Shown piece after piece: positions 15,943-24,851 of a stretch of DNA of 64,000 nucleotides. Within the stretch, counting starts at the first letter, position 1. The number at the start of each line of letters is the position of its first letter. Location of the stretch: positions 62,001 through 126,000 of the forward strand of contig NZ_CP049251.1 of assembly GCF_011046895.1 (NCBI RefSeq), written 5' to 3'. Both the position numbers and the translations under genes were made by a program. The notes below the pieces were generated by a model. That model was not told the DNA's origin and ran no database searches. It saw only the letters and a program-made list of their open reading frames with translations. Source of the stretch: Rhizobium rhizoryzae (GTDB taxonomy: Bacteria; Pseudomonadota; Alphaproteobacteria; Rhizobiales; Rhizobiaceae).

Positions 15943-18900
15943 ATGGCAAGCATTCAAGGCATCTATCTGTCACTCTTCGGTAGGCCTGCCGATCCCAGCG
16001 GTCTCGCTTACTTCAGCAACATCACGAAAGACGGCAGAGATCTGTCAGCGATAGGCAATCTAGCCGGGACGGCTGAATACCAGGTCCGCTTCTCTGGAAT
16101 GACGAACGAGCAGGTCGTCAACTCGATCTATGAAAGCCTGTTCGGCAGACCTGGCGAGGCCGAGGGGATCGGTTACTGGGTCAAACAGATTCAGGCTGGC
16201 CGCTTTACGATCAACAACATTGCCATTGCAATTCTCGATGGCGCACAAGGCAGCGACCTCGCGACAGTGAACGCCAAGATCAGTGCTGCTAACCTGTTCA
16301 CGGCACGTCTTGATCTTCCATCGGAAGTTTCCGCCTACATCGGAAGCGGCGCGGCCACGATCGCACGCGAATTCATCTCGACAATCAACAAGGACAATGT
16401 TTCGACAATCGCCTCGGTCGATGCTGCAATCTTGAAAATTGTCAGCCTTGCGGGCCAGGGCTCAGCGGGTGGAAACGATACATCTGGTGGCACCGTTCAA
16501 CCACCAGCCCCGAACAGCGCCCCTTCAGCTGCTGACATATCTTCCGCGACCGATGAGGACAATCCGGTCAGCATTGCACCTGTTGCGCGCGATGTGGATG
16601 GCGATCCTCTGAGCTTCGGCATTGAGGCAGGCAAGGGCCCGAGTAATGGAAGCGTTGTCTTCAACGCCCAGACCGGCAAGTTCGATTACACGCCCGCCAA
16701 GGACTTCTTCGGAAGCGACAGCTTCACCTACACCGTCAGCGACGGAAAGGGCGGAACCACATCCGCTACGGCATCCATCACCATTAAACCTGTCAACGAT
16801 GCGCCCATTGCAACGGACCTGTCCGTCACAATCGATGAGGACAATCCGGTCAGCATTGCACCTGTTGCGCGCGATGTGGATGGCGATACCCTGAGCTTCG
16901 GCATTGAGGCAGGCAAGGGTCCGAGCCACGGAAGCGTCATCTTCAACGCCCAGACCGGCAAGTTCGATTACACGCCCGCCAAGGACTTCTTCGGAAGCGA
17001 CAGCTTCACCTACACCGTCAGCGACGGAAAGGGCGGAACCACATCCGCTACGGCATCCATCACCATTAAACCTGTCAACGATGCGCCCATTGCAACGGAC
17101 CTGTCCGTCACAATCGACGAGGATAATCCGGTCAGCATTGCACCTGTTGCGCGCGATGTGGATGGCGATACCCTGAGCTTCGGCATTGAGGCAGGCAAGG
17201 GCCCGAGTAATGGAAGCGTCATCTTCAACGCCCAGACCGGCAAGTTCGATTATACGCCCGCCAAGGACTTCTTCGGCAGCGACAGCTTCACCTACACCGT
17301 CAGCGACGGGAAGGGTGGAACCACATCCGCCACAGCATCCATCACCATTAAACCTGTCAACGATGCGCCCATTGCAACGGACCTGTCCGTCACAATCGAT
17401 GAGGACAATCCGGTCAGCATTGCACCTGTTGCGCGCGATGTGGATGGCGATACCCTGAGCTTCGGCATTGAGACAGGCAAGGGCCCGAGCAACGGAAGCG
17501 TCATCTTCAACGCCCAGACCGGCAAGTTCGATTATACGCCCGCCAAGGACTTCTTCGGCAGCGACAGCTTCACCTACACCGTCAGCGACGGGAAGGGTGG
17601 AACCACATCCGCCACAGCATCCATCACCATTAAACCTGTCAACGATGCGCCCATTGCAACGGACCTGTCCGTCACAATCGACGAGGATAATCCGGTCAGC
17701 ATTGCACCTGTTGCGCGCGATGTGGATGGCGATCCTCTGAGCTTCGGCATTGAGGCAGGCAAGGGCCCGAGCAACGGAAGCGTCATCTTCAACGCCCAGA
17801 CCGGCAAGTTCGATTACACGCCCAACAAGGACTTCTTCGGAAGCGACAGCTTCACCTACACCGTCAGCGACGGAAAGGGCGGAACCACATCCGCTACGGC
17901 ATCCATCATCATCAATCCGATCAACGATGCGCCTGCGCTCAGCGACATGACGGCGTCCACAGATGAGGACAATTCCGTCTCGTTCAAGCTGCAGGCCGTC
18001 GATCCGGAAGGTGACCGCCTGTCCTTCACAATCGAGAGTGGGGTTAGTCACGGAAGTCTGCTGCTGAATACCGTGACCGGAGACAGCACCTATACGCCCA
18101 ATAAGGACTTCTTCGGGACAGACACCGCATCGTTTCGCGTCTTTGACAGTAAAGGGGCATTCACGATCGCCAAAGTGGCCTTCACGGTCAATCCGATCAA
18201 CGATGCACCCATAGCAACAAACCTTTTCGTCACAATCGACGAGGATAATCCGGTCAGCATTGCACCGGTTGCGCGCGATGTGGATGGCGATCCTCTGAGC
18301 TTCGGCATTGAGGCAGGCAAGGGCCCGAGCAACGGAAGCGTCATCTTCAACGCCCAGACCGGCAAGTTCGATTACACGCCCAACAAGGACTTCTTCGGAA
18401 GCGACAGCTTCACCTACACCGTCAGCGACGGAAAGGGCGGAACCACATCCGCTACGGCATCCATCATCATCAATCCGATCAACGATGCGCCTGCGCTCAG
18501 CGACATGACGGCGTCCACAGATGAGGACAATTCCGTCTCGTTCAAGCTGCAGGCCGTCGATCCGGAAGGTGACCGCCTGTCCTTCACAATCGAGAGTGGG
18601 GTTAGTCACGGAAGTCTGCTGCTCAATACCGTGACCGGAGACAGCACCTATACGCCCAATAAGGACTTCTTCGGGACAGACACCGCATCGTTTCGCGTCT
18701 TTGACAGTAAAGGGGCATTCACGATCGCCAAAGTGGCCTTCACGGTCAATCCGATCAACGATGCACCCATAGCAACAAACCTTTTCGTCACAATCGACGA
18801 GGATAATCCGGTCAGCATTGCACCGGTTGCGCGCGATGTGGATGGCGATACCCTGAGCTTCGGCATTGAGGCAGGCAAGGGTCCGAGCAACGGAAGCGTC

Positions 18901-19980
18901 ATCTTCAACGCCCAGACTGGCAAGTTCGATTACACGCCCGCCAAGGACTTCTTCGGAAGCGACAGCTTCACCTACACCGTCAGCGACGGAAAGGGCGGAA
19001 CCACATCCGCTACGGCATCCATCATCATCAATCCGATCAACGATGCGCCTGCGCTCAGCGACATGACGGCGTCCACAGATGAGGACAATTCCGTCTCGTT
19101 CAAGCTGCAGGCCGTCGATCCGGAAGGTGACCGCCTGTCCTTCACAATCGAGAGTGGGGTTAGTCACGGAAGTCTGCTGCTCAATACCGTGACCGGAGAC
19201 AGCACCTATACGCCCAATAAGGACTTCTTCGGGACAGACACCGCATCGTTTCGCGTCTTTGACAGTAAAGGGGCATTCACGATCGCCAAAGTGGCCTTCA
19301 CGGTCAATCCGATCAACGATGCACCCATAGCAACAAACCTTTTCGTCACAATCGACGAGGATAATCCGGTCAGCATTGCACCGGTTGCGCGCGATGTGGA
19401 TGGCGATACCCTGAGCTTCGGCATTGAGGCAGGCAAGGGTCCGAGCCACGGAAGCGTCATCTTCAACGCCCAGACCGGCAAGTTCGATTACACGCCCAAC
19501 AAGGACTTCTTCGGAAGCGACAGCTTCACCTACACCGTCAGCGACGGAAAGGGCGGAACCACATCCGCTACGGCATCCATCATCATCAATTCGATCAACG
19601 ATGCGCCAACCGCGAAGGATCTCGTCCTCAGTACCTCGTTGAATAAATCGGTCTCCTTCAAGATCGAGGCATTGGATGTAGACAACGATCGCCTAACCTA
19701 CATCATCGATAGTGGAATTGCTCACGGAAGTCTGCTGCTCAATACCGTGACCGGAGACAGCACCTATACGCCCAATAAGGACTTCTTCGGGACAGACACC
19801 GCATCGTTTCGCGTCTTTGACAGTGCTGGCGCCTTTACGTTAGTGAAAGCTACGTTCACGGTTATCAAACCTGGTGACCAGTTGGTTCTAACTGGATCTG
19901 CACAATTGCTGTCCGACCAACATACCGATGTCGGAATCGTGGGTGCAACGCCCGTTTATCAGGATGTTGCCTTGGCATAA
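15943..19980 (+). CDS. Large repeat adhesin with DUF4214 domain and cadherin-like repeats
   Basis: A 1345-residue acidic protein. Residues 1-110 or so carry DUF4214 (MASIQGIYLSLFGRPADPSG and YESLFGRPGEAEGIGYWVKQ). A Gly/Ser linker follows, then twelve cadherin/Ig-like units of two types: eight of 94 residues (DEDNPVSIAPVARDVDGD, NDAPIATDL) and four of about 92 residues (DEDNSVSFKLQAVDPEGD). The DxD/DED and DVDGD motifs suggest calcium binding. No Sec signal is present, so export is probably by a type I system, though no RTX nonapeptides are visible. I use the ATG at 15943; a TTG at 15883 is possible. It is likely a surface adhesin in biofilm or root attachment. Confidence 0.82.
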   Translation: MASIQGIYLSLFGRPADPSGLAYFSNITKDGRDLSAIGNLAGTAEYQVRFSGMTNEQVVNSIYESLFGRPGEAEGIGYWVKQIQAGRFTINNIAIAILDGAQGSDLATVNAKISAANLFTARLDLPSEVSAYIGSGAATIAREFISTINKDNVSTIASVDAAILKIVSLAGQGSAGGNDTSGGTVQPPAPNSAPSAADISSATDEDNPVSIAPVARDVDGDPLSFGIEAGKGPSNGSVVFNAQTGKFDYTPAKDFFGSDSFTYTVSDGKGGTTSATASITIKPVNDAPIATDLSVTIDEDNPVSIAPVARDVDGDTLSFGIEAGKGPSHGSVIFNAQTGKFDYTPAKDFFGSDSFTYTVSDGKGGTTSATASITIKPVNDAPIATDLSVTIDEDNPVSIAPVARDVDGDTLSFGIEAGKGPSNGSVIFNAQTGKFDYTPAKDFFGSDSFTYTVSDGKGGTTSATASITIKPVNDAPIATDLSVTIDEDNPVSIAPVARDVDGDTLSFGIETGKGPSNGSVIFNAQTGKFDYTPAKDFFGSDSFTYTVSDGKGGTTSATASITIKPVNDAPIATDLSVTIDEDNPVSIAPVARDVDGDPLSFGIEAGKGPSNGSVIFNAQTGKFDYTPNKDFFGSDSFTYTVSDGKGGTTSATASIIINPINDAPALSDMTASTDEDNSVSFKLQAVDPEGDRLSFTIESGVSHGSLLLNTVTGDSTYTPNKDFFGTDTASFRVFDSKGAFTIAKVAFTVNPINDAPIATNLFVTIDEDNPVSIAPVARDVDGDPLSFGIEAGKGPSNGSVIFNAQTGKFDYTPNKDFFGSDSFTYTVSDGKGGTTSATASIIINPINDAPALSDMTASTDEDNSVSFKLQAVDPEGDRLSFTIESGVSHGSLLLNTVTGDSTYTPNKDFFGTDTASFRVFDSKGAFTIAKVAFTVNPINDAPIATNLFVTIDEDNPVSIAPVARDVDGDTLSFGIEAGKGPSNGSVIFNAQTGKFDYTPAKDFFGSDSFTYTVSDGKGGTTSATASIIINPINDAPALSDMTASTDEDNSVSFKLQAVDPEGDRLSFTIESGVSHGSLLLNTVTGDSTYTPNKDFFGTDTASFRVFDSKGAFTIAKVAFTVNPINDAPIATNLFVTIDEDNPVSIAPVARDVDGDTLSFGIEAGKGPSHGSVIFNAQTGKFDYTPNKDFFGSDSFTYTVSDGKGGTTSATASIIINSINDAPTAKDLVLSTSLNKSVSFKIEALDVDNDRLTYIIDSGIAHGSLLLNTVTGDSTYTPNKDFFGTDTASFRVFDSAGAFTLVKATFTVIKPGDQLVLTGSAQLLSDQHTDVGIVGATPVYQDVALA
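16552..19869 (+). repeat. Tandem coding repeats (282-bp and 276-bp units)
   Basis: Five successive 282-bp A units start at 16552, 16834, 17116, 17398 and 17680. Then B units of 276 bp alternate with A units (B 17962, A 18238, B 18520, A 18796, B 19078, A 19354), ending with a divergent B unit at about 19636. The three B+A 558-bp blocks are almost identical at DNA level, indicating recent duplication or gene conversion. Confidence 0.92.
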
Positions 19981-20301
19981 GCCGCTCCCGATCGACCTGT
20001 CTACCTAACGGAAGCTGTATAGGTTAAAGTAGCGCCGCTAAGGCAGATGCAGAATAAGCGCGCAATAGATCAGATCTGTCCGTCGAATCGCAGTAATCTG
20101 TGCGACTAAACGTATCTTTCCCGCTGCCTTTTGTATTTTTACGCGCACCGATCGGAAGCAGGAGCGCTCACCTAGTCGCGCGTTGAAGATGGAATTCCGG
20201 AAGCTGGAAGAGCATGTACGGCTTCGGAGCTGCCTACAAAGGGTCATTTTCTCACGCATTCCCTATCTGTACAAAGCACCTGAAAAACCCGCGAGAAAAC
20301 G
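19981..20301. other. Intergenic stretch without a recognised gene
   Basis: 321 bp between the adhesin and the resolvase remnant. No terminator, convincing open frame or repeat was found; a res site for the resolvase could lie at the right end but no clear half-sites were seen. Confidence 0.4.
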
Positions 20302-21042
20302 ATGGCAAAACGGTATGCTGCCAATCCGCCGCTGGCACCCAAACGGCTTATCGGCTATGCCTGCGTCTCGACAGACGATCAGGTCCATGATGCGCAGATG
20401 GACGAGTTGCGCGCCGCCAGCTGCGAGCGAATTTTTCAGGAGCACGGATTCGGCGCATCACGGGCCAGACCGGTTCTGACGAGACTTCTCGGCGATCTCG
20501 CCGCCGGCGACGTTCTTGTCGTTGTCCGGCTGGTTAGGCTTGCCCGCTCAGTCAGCCATCTGCTGCAGGTGATCGAGGATCTCGAAGAGCGCGGCGTTCA
20601 TTTCCGATCGATCCGCGATCCGATCGACACGTCCACGCCACAGGGGATGTTTTCTCTCCAGGTGCTCGGCGCCGTCGCACAGCTCGAACGAGCTTTGATT
20701 GCCGAACGCAGCAAAGCTGGCATCAAGGCGGCAAAAGCGCGTGGCAAGCTGCCAGGCAATCTCGGCCTTCGAGAGCGGCGACCAGAGGCGATCAAGGCAT
20801 TGTCGAAGGCACGAGAAAAACTCTACCTCGACTAGCTGACCTCCTCCGCCCAAACCTGGCTGCCGATGGTTAGGCAGCTGCGGCCCCAATACAGCTGGGA
20901 CAATGCCGTCCGGGTACTCAATCGCCGGGGCCATGGTAGGGCGGCTGCTTTCGGGCCCGAAGCGGTCATGGCGTTAGATGAGAGAAGTCAGCAGAGCTTT
21001 TCCATGGCTCTGCTGCGGAAGAAATCGCCCAGCGCCGAATAA
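20302..21042 (+). pseudogene. Serine recombinase (resolvase/invertase), interrupted
   Basis: The first 177 codons give a resolvase catalytic domain with the nucleophile in YACVSTDDQ, a GFGASRARPVLTRLL loop and the long E-helix segment QGMFSLQVLGAVAQLERALI. The usual Arg two residues before the Ser is replaced by Cys (YARVST to YACVST). An in-frame TAG at 20833 cuts the protein at the start of its DNA-binding domain, but the same frame continues after it as family-like sequence (LRPQYSWDNAVRVLNRRG) to a TAA at 21042. Both faults suggest a dead gene. It may be the relic of a transposon. Confidence 0.8.
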
Positions 21043-21100
21043 CGCTTTTCTTAGCTGGACGACTTTACACGCGGCGACCTCGGACTGAATGACTGAACGG

Positions 21101-21517
21101 TCACCCTGCCGGCGGCATGCGTGGGAAGGCGGTTGATCTCGGATTGATGTGATCCCAGGGCTGCGCCGCATCTGTCCATGTCACCATCGTCGGCCTATAG
21201 CGCTCCGGTTCGTCCAGGCTCGCGGCGCGGAGGATAAAGATCGCGGGATTGTCAGGGAAGGTCATGAATACGGGCGACCCACAGGCCGCGCAAAAGGACG
21301 TGCGCTTGCGGGTCCCACCGTCTCCGATCATCTCCCAGCCGGAGGGGCTGCCTGCGACTTCCACCTCCGCCGCCACGAAGACCATGTGCGACTGGTGTCC
21401 TGTTTCGCTTTCGCGTTGACACTGTCGACACTGGCAGTCGACCATCGCGACCGGCTCAGCGGACAGATTGTAACGGACAGCGCCGCAGGCGCAGCCGCCC
21501 GAATAGGGGATGCTCAT
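21101..21517 (-). CDS. GFA/CENP-V domain protein
   Basis: A 138-residue zinc protein of the glutathione-dependent formaldehyde-activating family. The motif GGCACGAVRY, then DCQCRQCQRE, then FCAACGSPVFM supplies the paired cysteines that bind zinc. Many members are not formaldehyde enzymes, so the substrate is open. The ATG at 21517 has an AAGGA site; an upstream TTG at 21547 overlaps the SRPBCC stop. It is the last gene of an ArsR-SRPBCC-GFA operon. Confidence 0.87.
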   Translation of the reverse strand: MSIPYSGGCACGAVRYNLSAEPVAMVDCQCRQCQRESETGHQSHMVFVAAEVEVAGSPSGWEMIGDGGTRKRTSFCAACGSPVFMTFPDNPAIFILRAASLDEPERYRPTMVTWTDAAQPWDHINPRSTAFPRMPPAG

Positions 21518-21543
21518 TGAGTTTGTCCTTGGATTGGTTACGT

Positions 21544-22008
21544 TCAATGAACCTGGTCGAGAAGAGGTGCGATCCTCGGAACTACGATTTTCCAGCCGCC
21601 GCTCATGTTCGCGTACGCCGTCTCATTGCGCGGAAGTTGGAATCCAGAGTGAACGAGACTGAGCCGCGTGCCATTCGCTGTGGGGGACAAGGTCCAAGTG
21701 ACCACCGTGTCCAGCGGAGAGCCGTATCCGACGTTCCCGTCCTGCCCTCCCTTCCAAGAGTATGTAAGGCGTTGGTTTGGCACGACCTCCAGGACCTGAC
21801 AATGGATCGTTCCATCCCATTCTCCGGCAGGTTTCGTCTGGAAGGTGAAGCGGGTGCCGGGTACCGGTGCGAATCCGATGGGCGGCATCAGGAAACGGGA
21901 GATCAGATCCCCATCCGTCAACGCCTTCCAGATCACGGCGGCTGCGTGCGGGAAGACCACCTCGACAACAATGCTGCGAGTGTCGCTGAGTGTGGTGGCG
22001 GCGGTCAT
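21544..22008 (-). CDS. SRPBCC/AHSA1-domain protein
   Basis: A 154-residue START-like protein of the activator-of-Hsp90-ATPase (AHSA1) type. Typical elements are VFPHAAAVIWKALTDGDLIS near the N terminus, the middle TYSWKGGQ and the C-terminal GTRLSLVHSGF. These proteins form a hydrophobic pocket for a small ligand. The gene overlaps the ArsR gene by four bases. The ArsR-AHSA1 pair is very common in Proteobacteria, and the regulator usually controls its own operon. Confidence 0.88.
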   Translation of the reverse strand: MTAATTLSDTRSIVVEVVFPHAAAVIWKALTDGDLISRFLMPPIGFAPVPGTRFTFQTKPAGEWDGTIHCQVLEVVPNQRLTYSWKGGQDGNVGYGSPLDTVVTWTLSPTANGTRLSLVHSGFQLPRNETAYANMSGGWKIVVPRIAPLLDQVH

Positions 22009-22334
22009 TGATCGATCTCCTTGAGGACGGTTCTGAGATTACTGAAGCGGTCACGCCAGAAGTCGCCGTAATGGCTCAACCAGTCCGCTAGCGGCGTCAG
22101 TCCTTCTGGCTCCGCACGATAGTAGACATTGCGGCCCTTGGGCCGTTCGGTAACAAGGCCGGCCTGCTTCAAGGTCTTCAGATGCTGCGAGATGGCACCT
22201 TTAGTGACGCCGCTACCGCGGGTGAGTTCAACTACTGTAATCTCATCCGCGGCGGCGATGCGCTCGTAAACGCTTCGCCGGGTCGGGTCAGATATAGCGC
22301 GCATGACGTCGTTGATGGAATACACTCTGTTCAT
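22005..22334 (-). CDS. ArsR-family transcriptional regulator
   Basis: A 109-residue winged-helix repressor: ISDPTRRSVYERIAAADEIT, then GVTKGAISQHLKTLKQAGLV as the recognition helix region, then the wing ERPKGRNVYYRAEP. The metal-binding ELCVCDL of true arsenic sensors is missing, so the signal is probably not arsenite. It leads an operon with SRPBCC and GFA genes and very likely represses it through the repeats at 22343. Confidence 0.92.
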   Translation of the reverse strand: MNRVYSINDVMRAISDPTRRSVYERIAAADEITVVELTRGSGVTKGAISQHLKTLKQAGLVTERPKGRNVYYRAEPEGLTPLADWLSHYGDFWRDRFSNLRTVLKEIDQ

Positions 22335-22342
22335 GCAGAAGG

Positions 22343-22376
22343 TTTAGTTCCGACTAAACGGTTAGTCAAGACTAAA
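22343..22376 (-). promoter_or_regulatory. ArsR operator with repeated half-sites
   Basis: Four related half-sites in a row: TTTAGT, GACTAAAC, GTTAGTC and GACTAAAC. They give overlapping palindromes, including GACTAA-ACGG-TTAGTC at 22352-22367 and TTTAGT-TCCG-ACTAAA at 22343-22358. They start nine bases before the ArsR start codon, the expected place for autorepression. Confidence 0.75.
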
Positions 22377-22377
22377 C

Positions 22378-22665
22378 GCTTTGCAGTTGGCTGGGTCGAC
22401 ACCTGCGCTAAGCCGGACTAGGCTGCCATTCCTTTGAACAAAGGGAGTTCGTCTGCAATCATTAGCGGATCTATGACTGCTTATCGCGCATTCCGGCCAA
22501 CTCGGCAGATTCCACTGATCTTGGAAGACCAAAACAGCTATCACTAGAAGGAAATCGATTCCGGTGCACCTCGCTGATCGACAGGCCTAAAGTCATGGCA
22601 AATCACGGCGAAGATGACTGCTGGACGCGCAGAACTTAAGGGCGAACAAAAGGATGAAGAACATC
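22378..22665. other. Intergenic stretch without a recognised gene
   Basis: About 290 bp between the ArsR operator and the 3' end of the toxin gene. No credible open frame or hairpin terminator was found. Confidence 0.4.
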
Positions 22666-23097
22666 TCAGTCGGTGCGAATGGTCGCCTGGTGGCGCTGGC
22701 TTCTAGCGAGCTCGACAAACCGACGTTTCACGTCTTCGAACAGCGCCGGAGGCAGCGGCCCGTGATACCCGCTCTCGCTATCGACAGGGCGAACGTCGGG
22801 CCCCGGCCAGACGAAACGATTGCTTTCAGTCAACACGATCCACGATCGTTCGTCATCGAGACCGAGGCGGCGCTTGGTGGCTGGCGGGATTTCGATGGCT
22901 TCGTCGGGATCGGACGGTGGGGAATGGGTGATCGGCAGGACACGAACCGCCGGTGTCCCGTCCTCAAGCGTCGCAACAATGGCCAGCACGAGAGCCGGGC
23001 GATCCTTGTCACCCTCCTCTCGCCCGTCCAGATGCTGCCAGTGCCAAAGATAGGAATAACGGAAGACCCAGCCGACCTTGGGTTCACTCGGCAGCAT
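22666..23097 (-). CDS. PemK/MazF-like toxin
   Basis: A 143-residue protein I read as a rhizobial PemK-type growth inhibitor. It has the start of the fold in VGWVFRYSYLWHWQHLDGRE, a KDRPALVLAIV strand corresponding to the conserved RP(A/V)LV of the family, and RVLPITHSPP as a later strand. PemK toxins cut mRNA. The gene overlaps the upstream antitoxin by 14 bases, the classic toxin-antitoxin layout. The assignment rests on this pairing and on the RPALVL segment; the family is divergent. Confidence 0.72.
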   Translation of the reverse strand: MLPSEPKVGWVFRYSYLWHWQHLDGREEGDKDRPALVLAIVATLEDGTPAVRVLPITHSPPSDPDEAIEIPPATKRRLGLDDERSWIVLTESNRFVWPGPDVRPVDSESGYHGPLPPALFEDVKRRFVELARSQRHQATIRTD

Positions 23098-23362
23098 TCT
23101 TATCCATCAGCAGTTCGGTATTGAGATGATCCAGGCCCGTCTCCATTGTCGACGCCTCGATCGCGGCAAGCTCGTTGTCACTGATCGCAGCCGTCAGATC
23201 GACCCGACGGTCCCGCTTGGCGAGGCGAAGGTAATCTTCATAGGCCATGAGCACCGTGCGCGGCCGGCCGTTCTTGGTGATGATGACCGGCTCTCGCACA
23301 GCGGCATCCTGGTAGGCGCCAAAATTCTTCGATACCGCAGCTGCTGTCACAGTCGACGTCAT
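23084..23362 (-). CDS. Phd/YefM-type antitoxin
   Basis: A 92-residue protein. Residues 1-55 match Phd/YefM antitoxins (AAAVSKNFGAYQDAAVREPV, ITKNGRPRTVLMAYEDYLRL), where the N-terminal half binds DNA. The acidic C-terminal tail would bind the toxin. The ATG at 23362 has an AAGGAG site; the open frame continues upstream from a TTG at 23458. It should repress its own promoter at the palindrome at 23377-23404. Confidence 0.87.
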   Translation of the reverse strand: MTSTVTAAAVSKNFGAYQDAAVREPVIITKNGRPRTVLMAYEDYLRLAKRDRRVDLTAAISDNELAAIEASTMETGLDHLNTELLMDKNAAE

Positions 23363-23376
23363 GGCAAATCTCCTTT

Positions 23377-23404
23377 GTTCCGGAATATACGGGCTTTCCG
23401 GAAC
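23377..23404. promoter_or_regulatory. Palindrome in the antitoxin/recombinase divergent promoter
   Basis: Perfect 9-bp arms GTTCCGGAA and TTCCGGAAC with a 10-bp centre. It lies 15 bases before the antitoxin ATG and 36 bases before the recombinase ATG at 23440, so one regulator bound here could affect both. Phd antitoxins bind such short palindromes. Confidence 0.65.
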
Positions 23405-23439
23405 TTCTGCAAACATGCTACCGAAAGCGACGGAATGCA

Positions 23440-24603
23440 ATGACACGAAAGCCGCCAATATCCAAACCGACCGACGATGTGGTTACGCGACGTGTGGAAG
23501 AACTCGATACCATCGCTGCCGTACTCCCTATGGAACGCCGTGACGAGCTGGCTGAGCTCCTGACGGACCAGGATGTCGAAACCCTTCGCCATCTGGTCAA
23601 CGAGGGCATGGGTGCCAACACGCTGCGGGCGCTGACCTCGGATCTCGCCTATCTGCAGGCATGGTCGCTTGCCTCGACGGGGCTCTCTCTCCCGTGGCCT
23701 GCGCCAGAAGCACTGCTTCTGAAGTTTGTCGCCCATCACCTCTGGGATCCGGAAAAGCGTCTTTCAGATCCGGCCCACGGAATGCCGCCGGATGTCGAGG
23801 AAAAGCTTCGCGTCCAGGGGTTTCTGCGAACAATAGGCCCCCACGCACCCGATACCGTTCGCCGGCGACTGGCGACCTGGTCGACCCTGACCAAGTGGCG
23901 GGGTTTACAGGGTGCGTTTACCTCCCCTGCCCTGAAGTCCGCAATCCGGCTCTCCGTGCGTGCGACGCCGCGACCGAGGAAGCGCAAAAGCGCAAAGGCC
24001 CTGACCGGAGACATTCTGTCAAAACTCATCGCGACCTGTCGCACCGACGGCCTGCACGATGTGAGAGACAAGGCGATCCTGATGGTCGCTTTTGCCTCTG
24101 GCGGTCGTCGTCGCAGCGAAGTGGCAGGGCTGCGCAAGGAACAGCTCACCGCGGAAGATCCGATCCCTGTTGACGGCTCATCTTCCCTGCCCTCGCTGTC
24201 CATACATCTGGGGCGCACCAAGACGAGTGGTGCCGGCAGCGACGAGGTCGTCTACCTCACCGGTCGTCCCGTCGATGCGCTGAATGCCTGGCTAAAGGCT
24301 GGCAGGATAGACAAAGGCAGCGTGTTTCGCGCCATCGATCGCTGGGGCAATGTCTCAGCCCGTGCACTGGATCCGAAGGCGATCAGCGATATCGTCAAGC
24401 AGCGCGCTGCAATGGCCGGGCTGGACCCCACTGAGTTTTCCGCCCATGGCCTGCGCTCCGGTTATCTCACCGAAGCAGCCAATCGCGGCATTCCGCTGCC
24501 AGAAGCCATGGAGCAGTCAAGACACCGCTCAGTGCAGCAGGCCTCAGAGTATTATAACCACGCTCAGAGGCGCAGTGGCAGGGCGTCGAGGTTGCTGGAT
24601 TGA
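23440..24603 (+). CDS. Tyrosine recombinase/integrase
   Basis: A 387-residue integrase of the rhizobial plasmid type. The core-binding domain includes MGANTLRALTSDLAYLQAWS. The catalytic residues are Arg in SGGRRRSEVAGL, His-x-x-Arg in SAHGLRSGYLTEAA, His in QSRHRSVQQA and Tyr in SEYYNHAQRR. It differs clearly from the recombinase at 14276. It diverges from the toxin-antitoxin operon across 77 bp. A toxin-antitoxin unit beside an integrase is typical of mobile or plasmid-stabilising DNA. No att site could be identified. Confidence 0.88.
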   Translation: MTRKPPISKPTDDVVTRRVEELDTIAAVLPMERRDELAELLTDQDVETLRHLVNEGMGANTLRALTSDLAYLQAWSLASTGLSLPWPAPEALLLKFVAHHLWDPEKRLSDPAHGMPPDVEEKLRVQGFLRTIGPHAPDTVRRRLATWSTLTKWRGLQGAFTSPALKSAIRLSVRATPRPRKRKSAKALTGDILSKLIATCRTDGLHDVRDKAILMVAFASGGRRRSEVAGLRKEQLTAEDPIPVDGSSSLPSLSIHLGRTKTSGAGSDEVVYLTGRPVDALNAWLKAGRIDKGSVFRAIDRWGNVSARALDPKAISDIVKQRAAMAGLDPTEFSAHGLRSGYLTEAANRGIPLPEAMEQSRHRSVQQASEYYNHAQRRSGRASRLLD

Positions 24604-24851
24604 GACGAGAACTGCAACAGCGATGCTAACATTTGCCTTCCAACGACAAGCGTTAATCAGTCTATCCAGTGTCCATCGAACCTGCGCCCCGACCTCGGGA
24701 GTCCAACCCAGCTTTTGAATGAGTACACAAATGACGACGATATTTGCGGGCGAGCTTGATAAATGACACCGGATTTAGTCTACTTACATCGCGCTACAGC
24801 ATGCAAGTAGAATTGCAGTTAATCTGTGCGCTTCGATGTTGAAGAGCGGGC

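Noticed and set aside
16525..19449. A 974-codon open frame on the minus strand inside the adhesin repeats
   Set aside because: It only mirrors the codon pattern of the plus-strand repeats; it lacks a ribosome site, a signal and any recognisable domain, while the plus strand encodes conserved cadherin-like units.
16552..19869. Regular repeats as a possible CRISPR array
   Set aside because: Units are 276-282 bp and fully coding, without short repeats and unique spacers.
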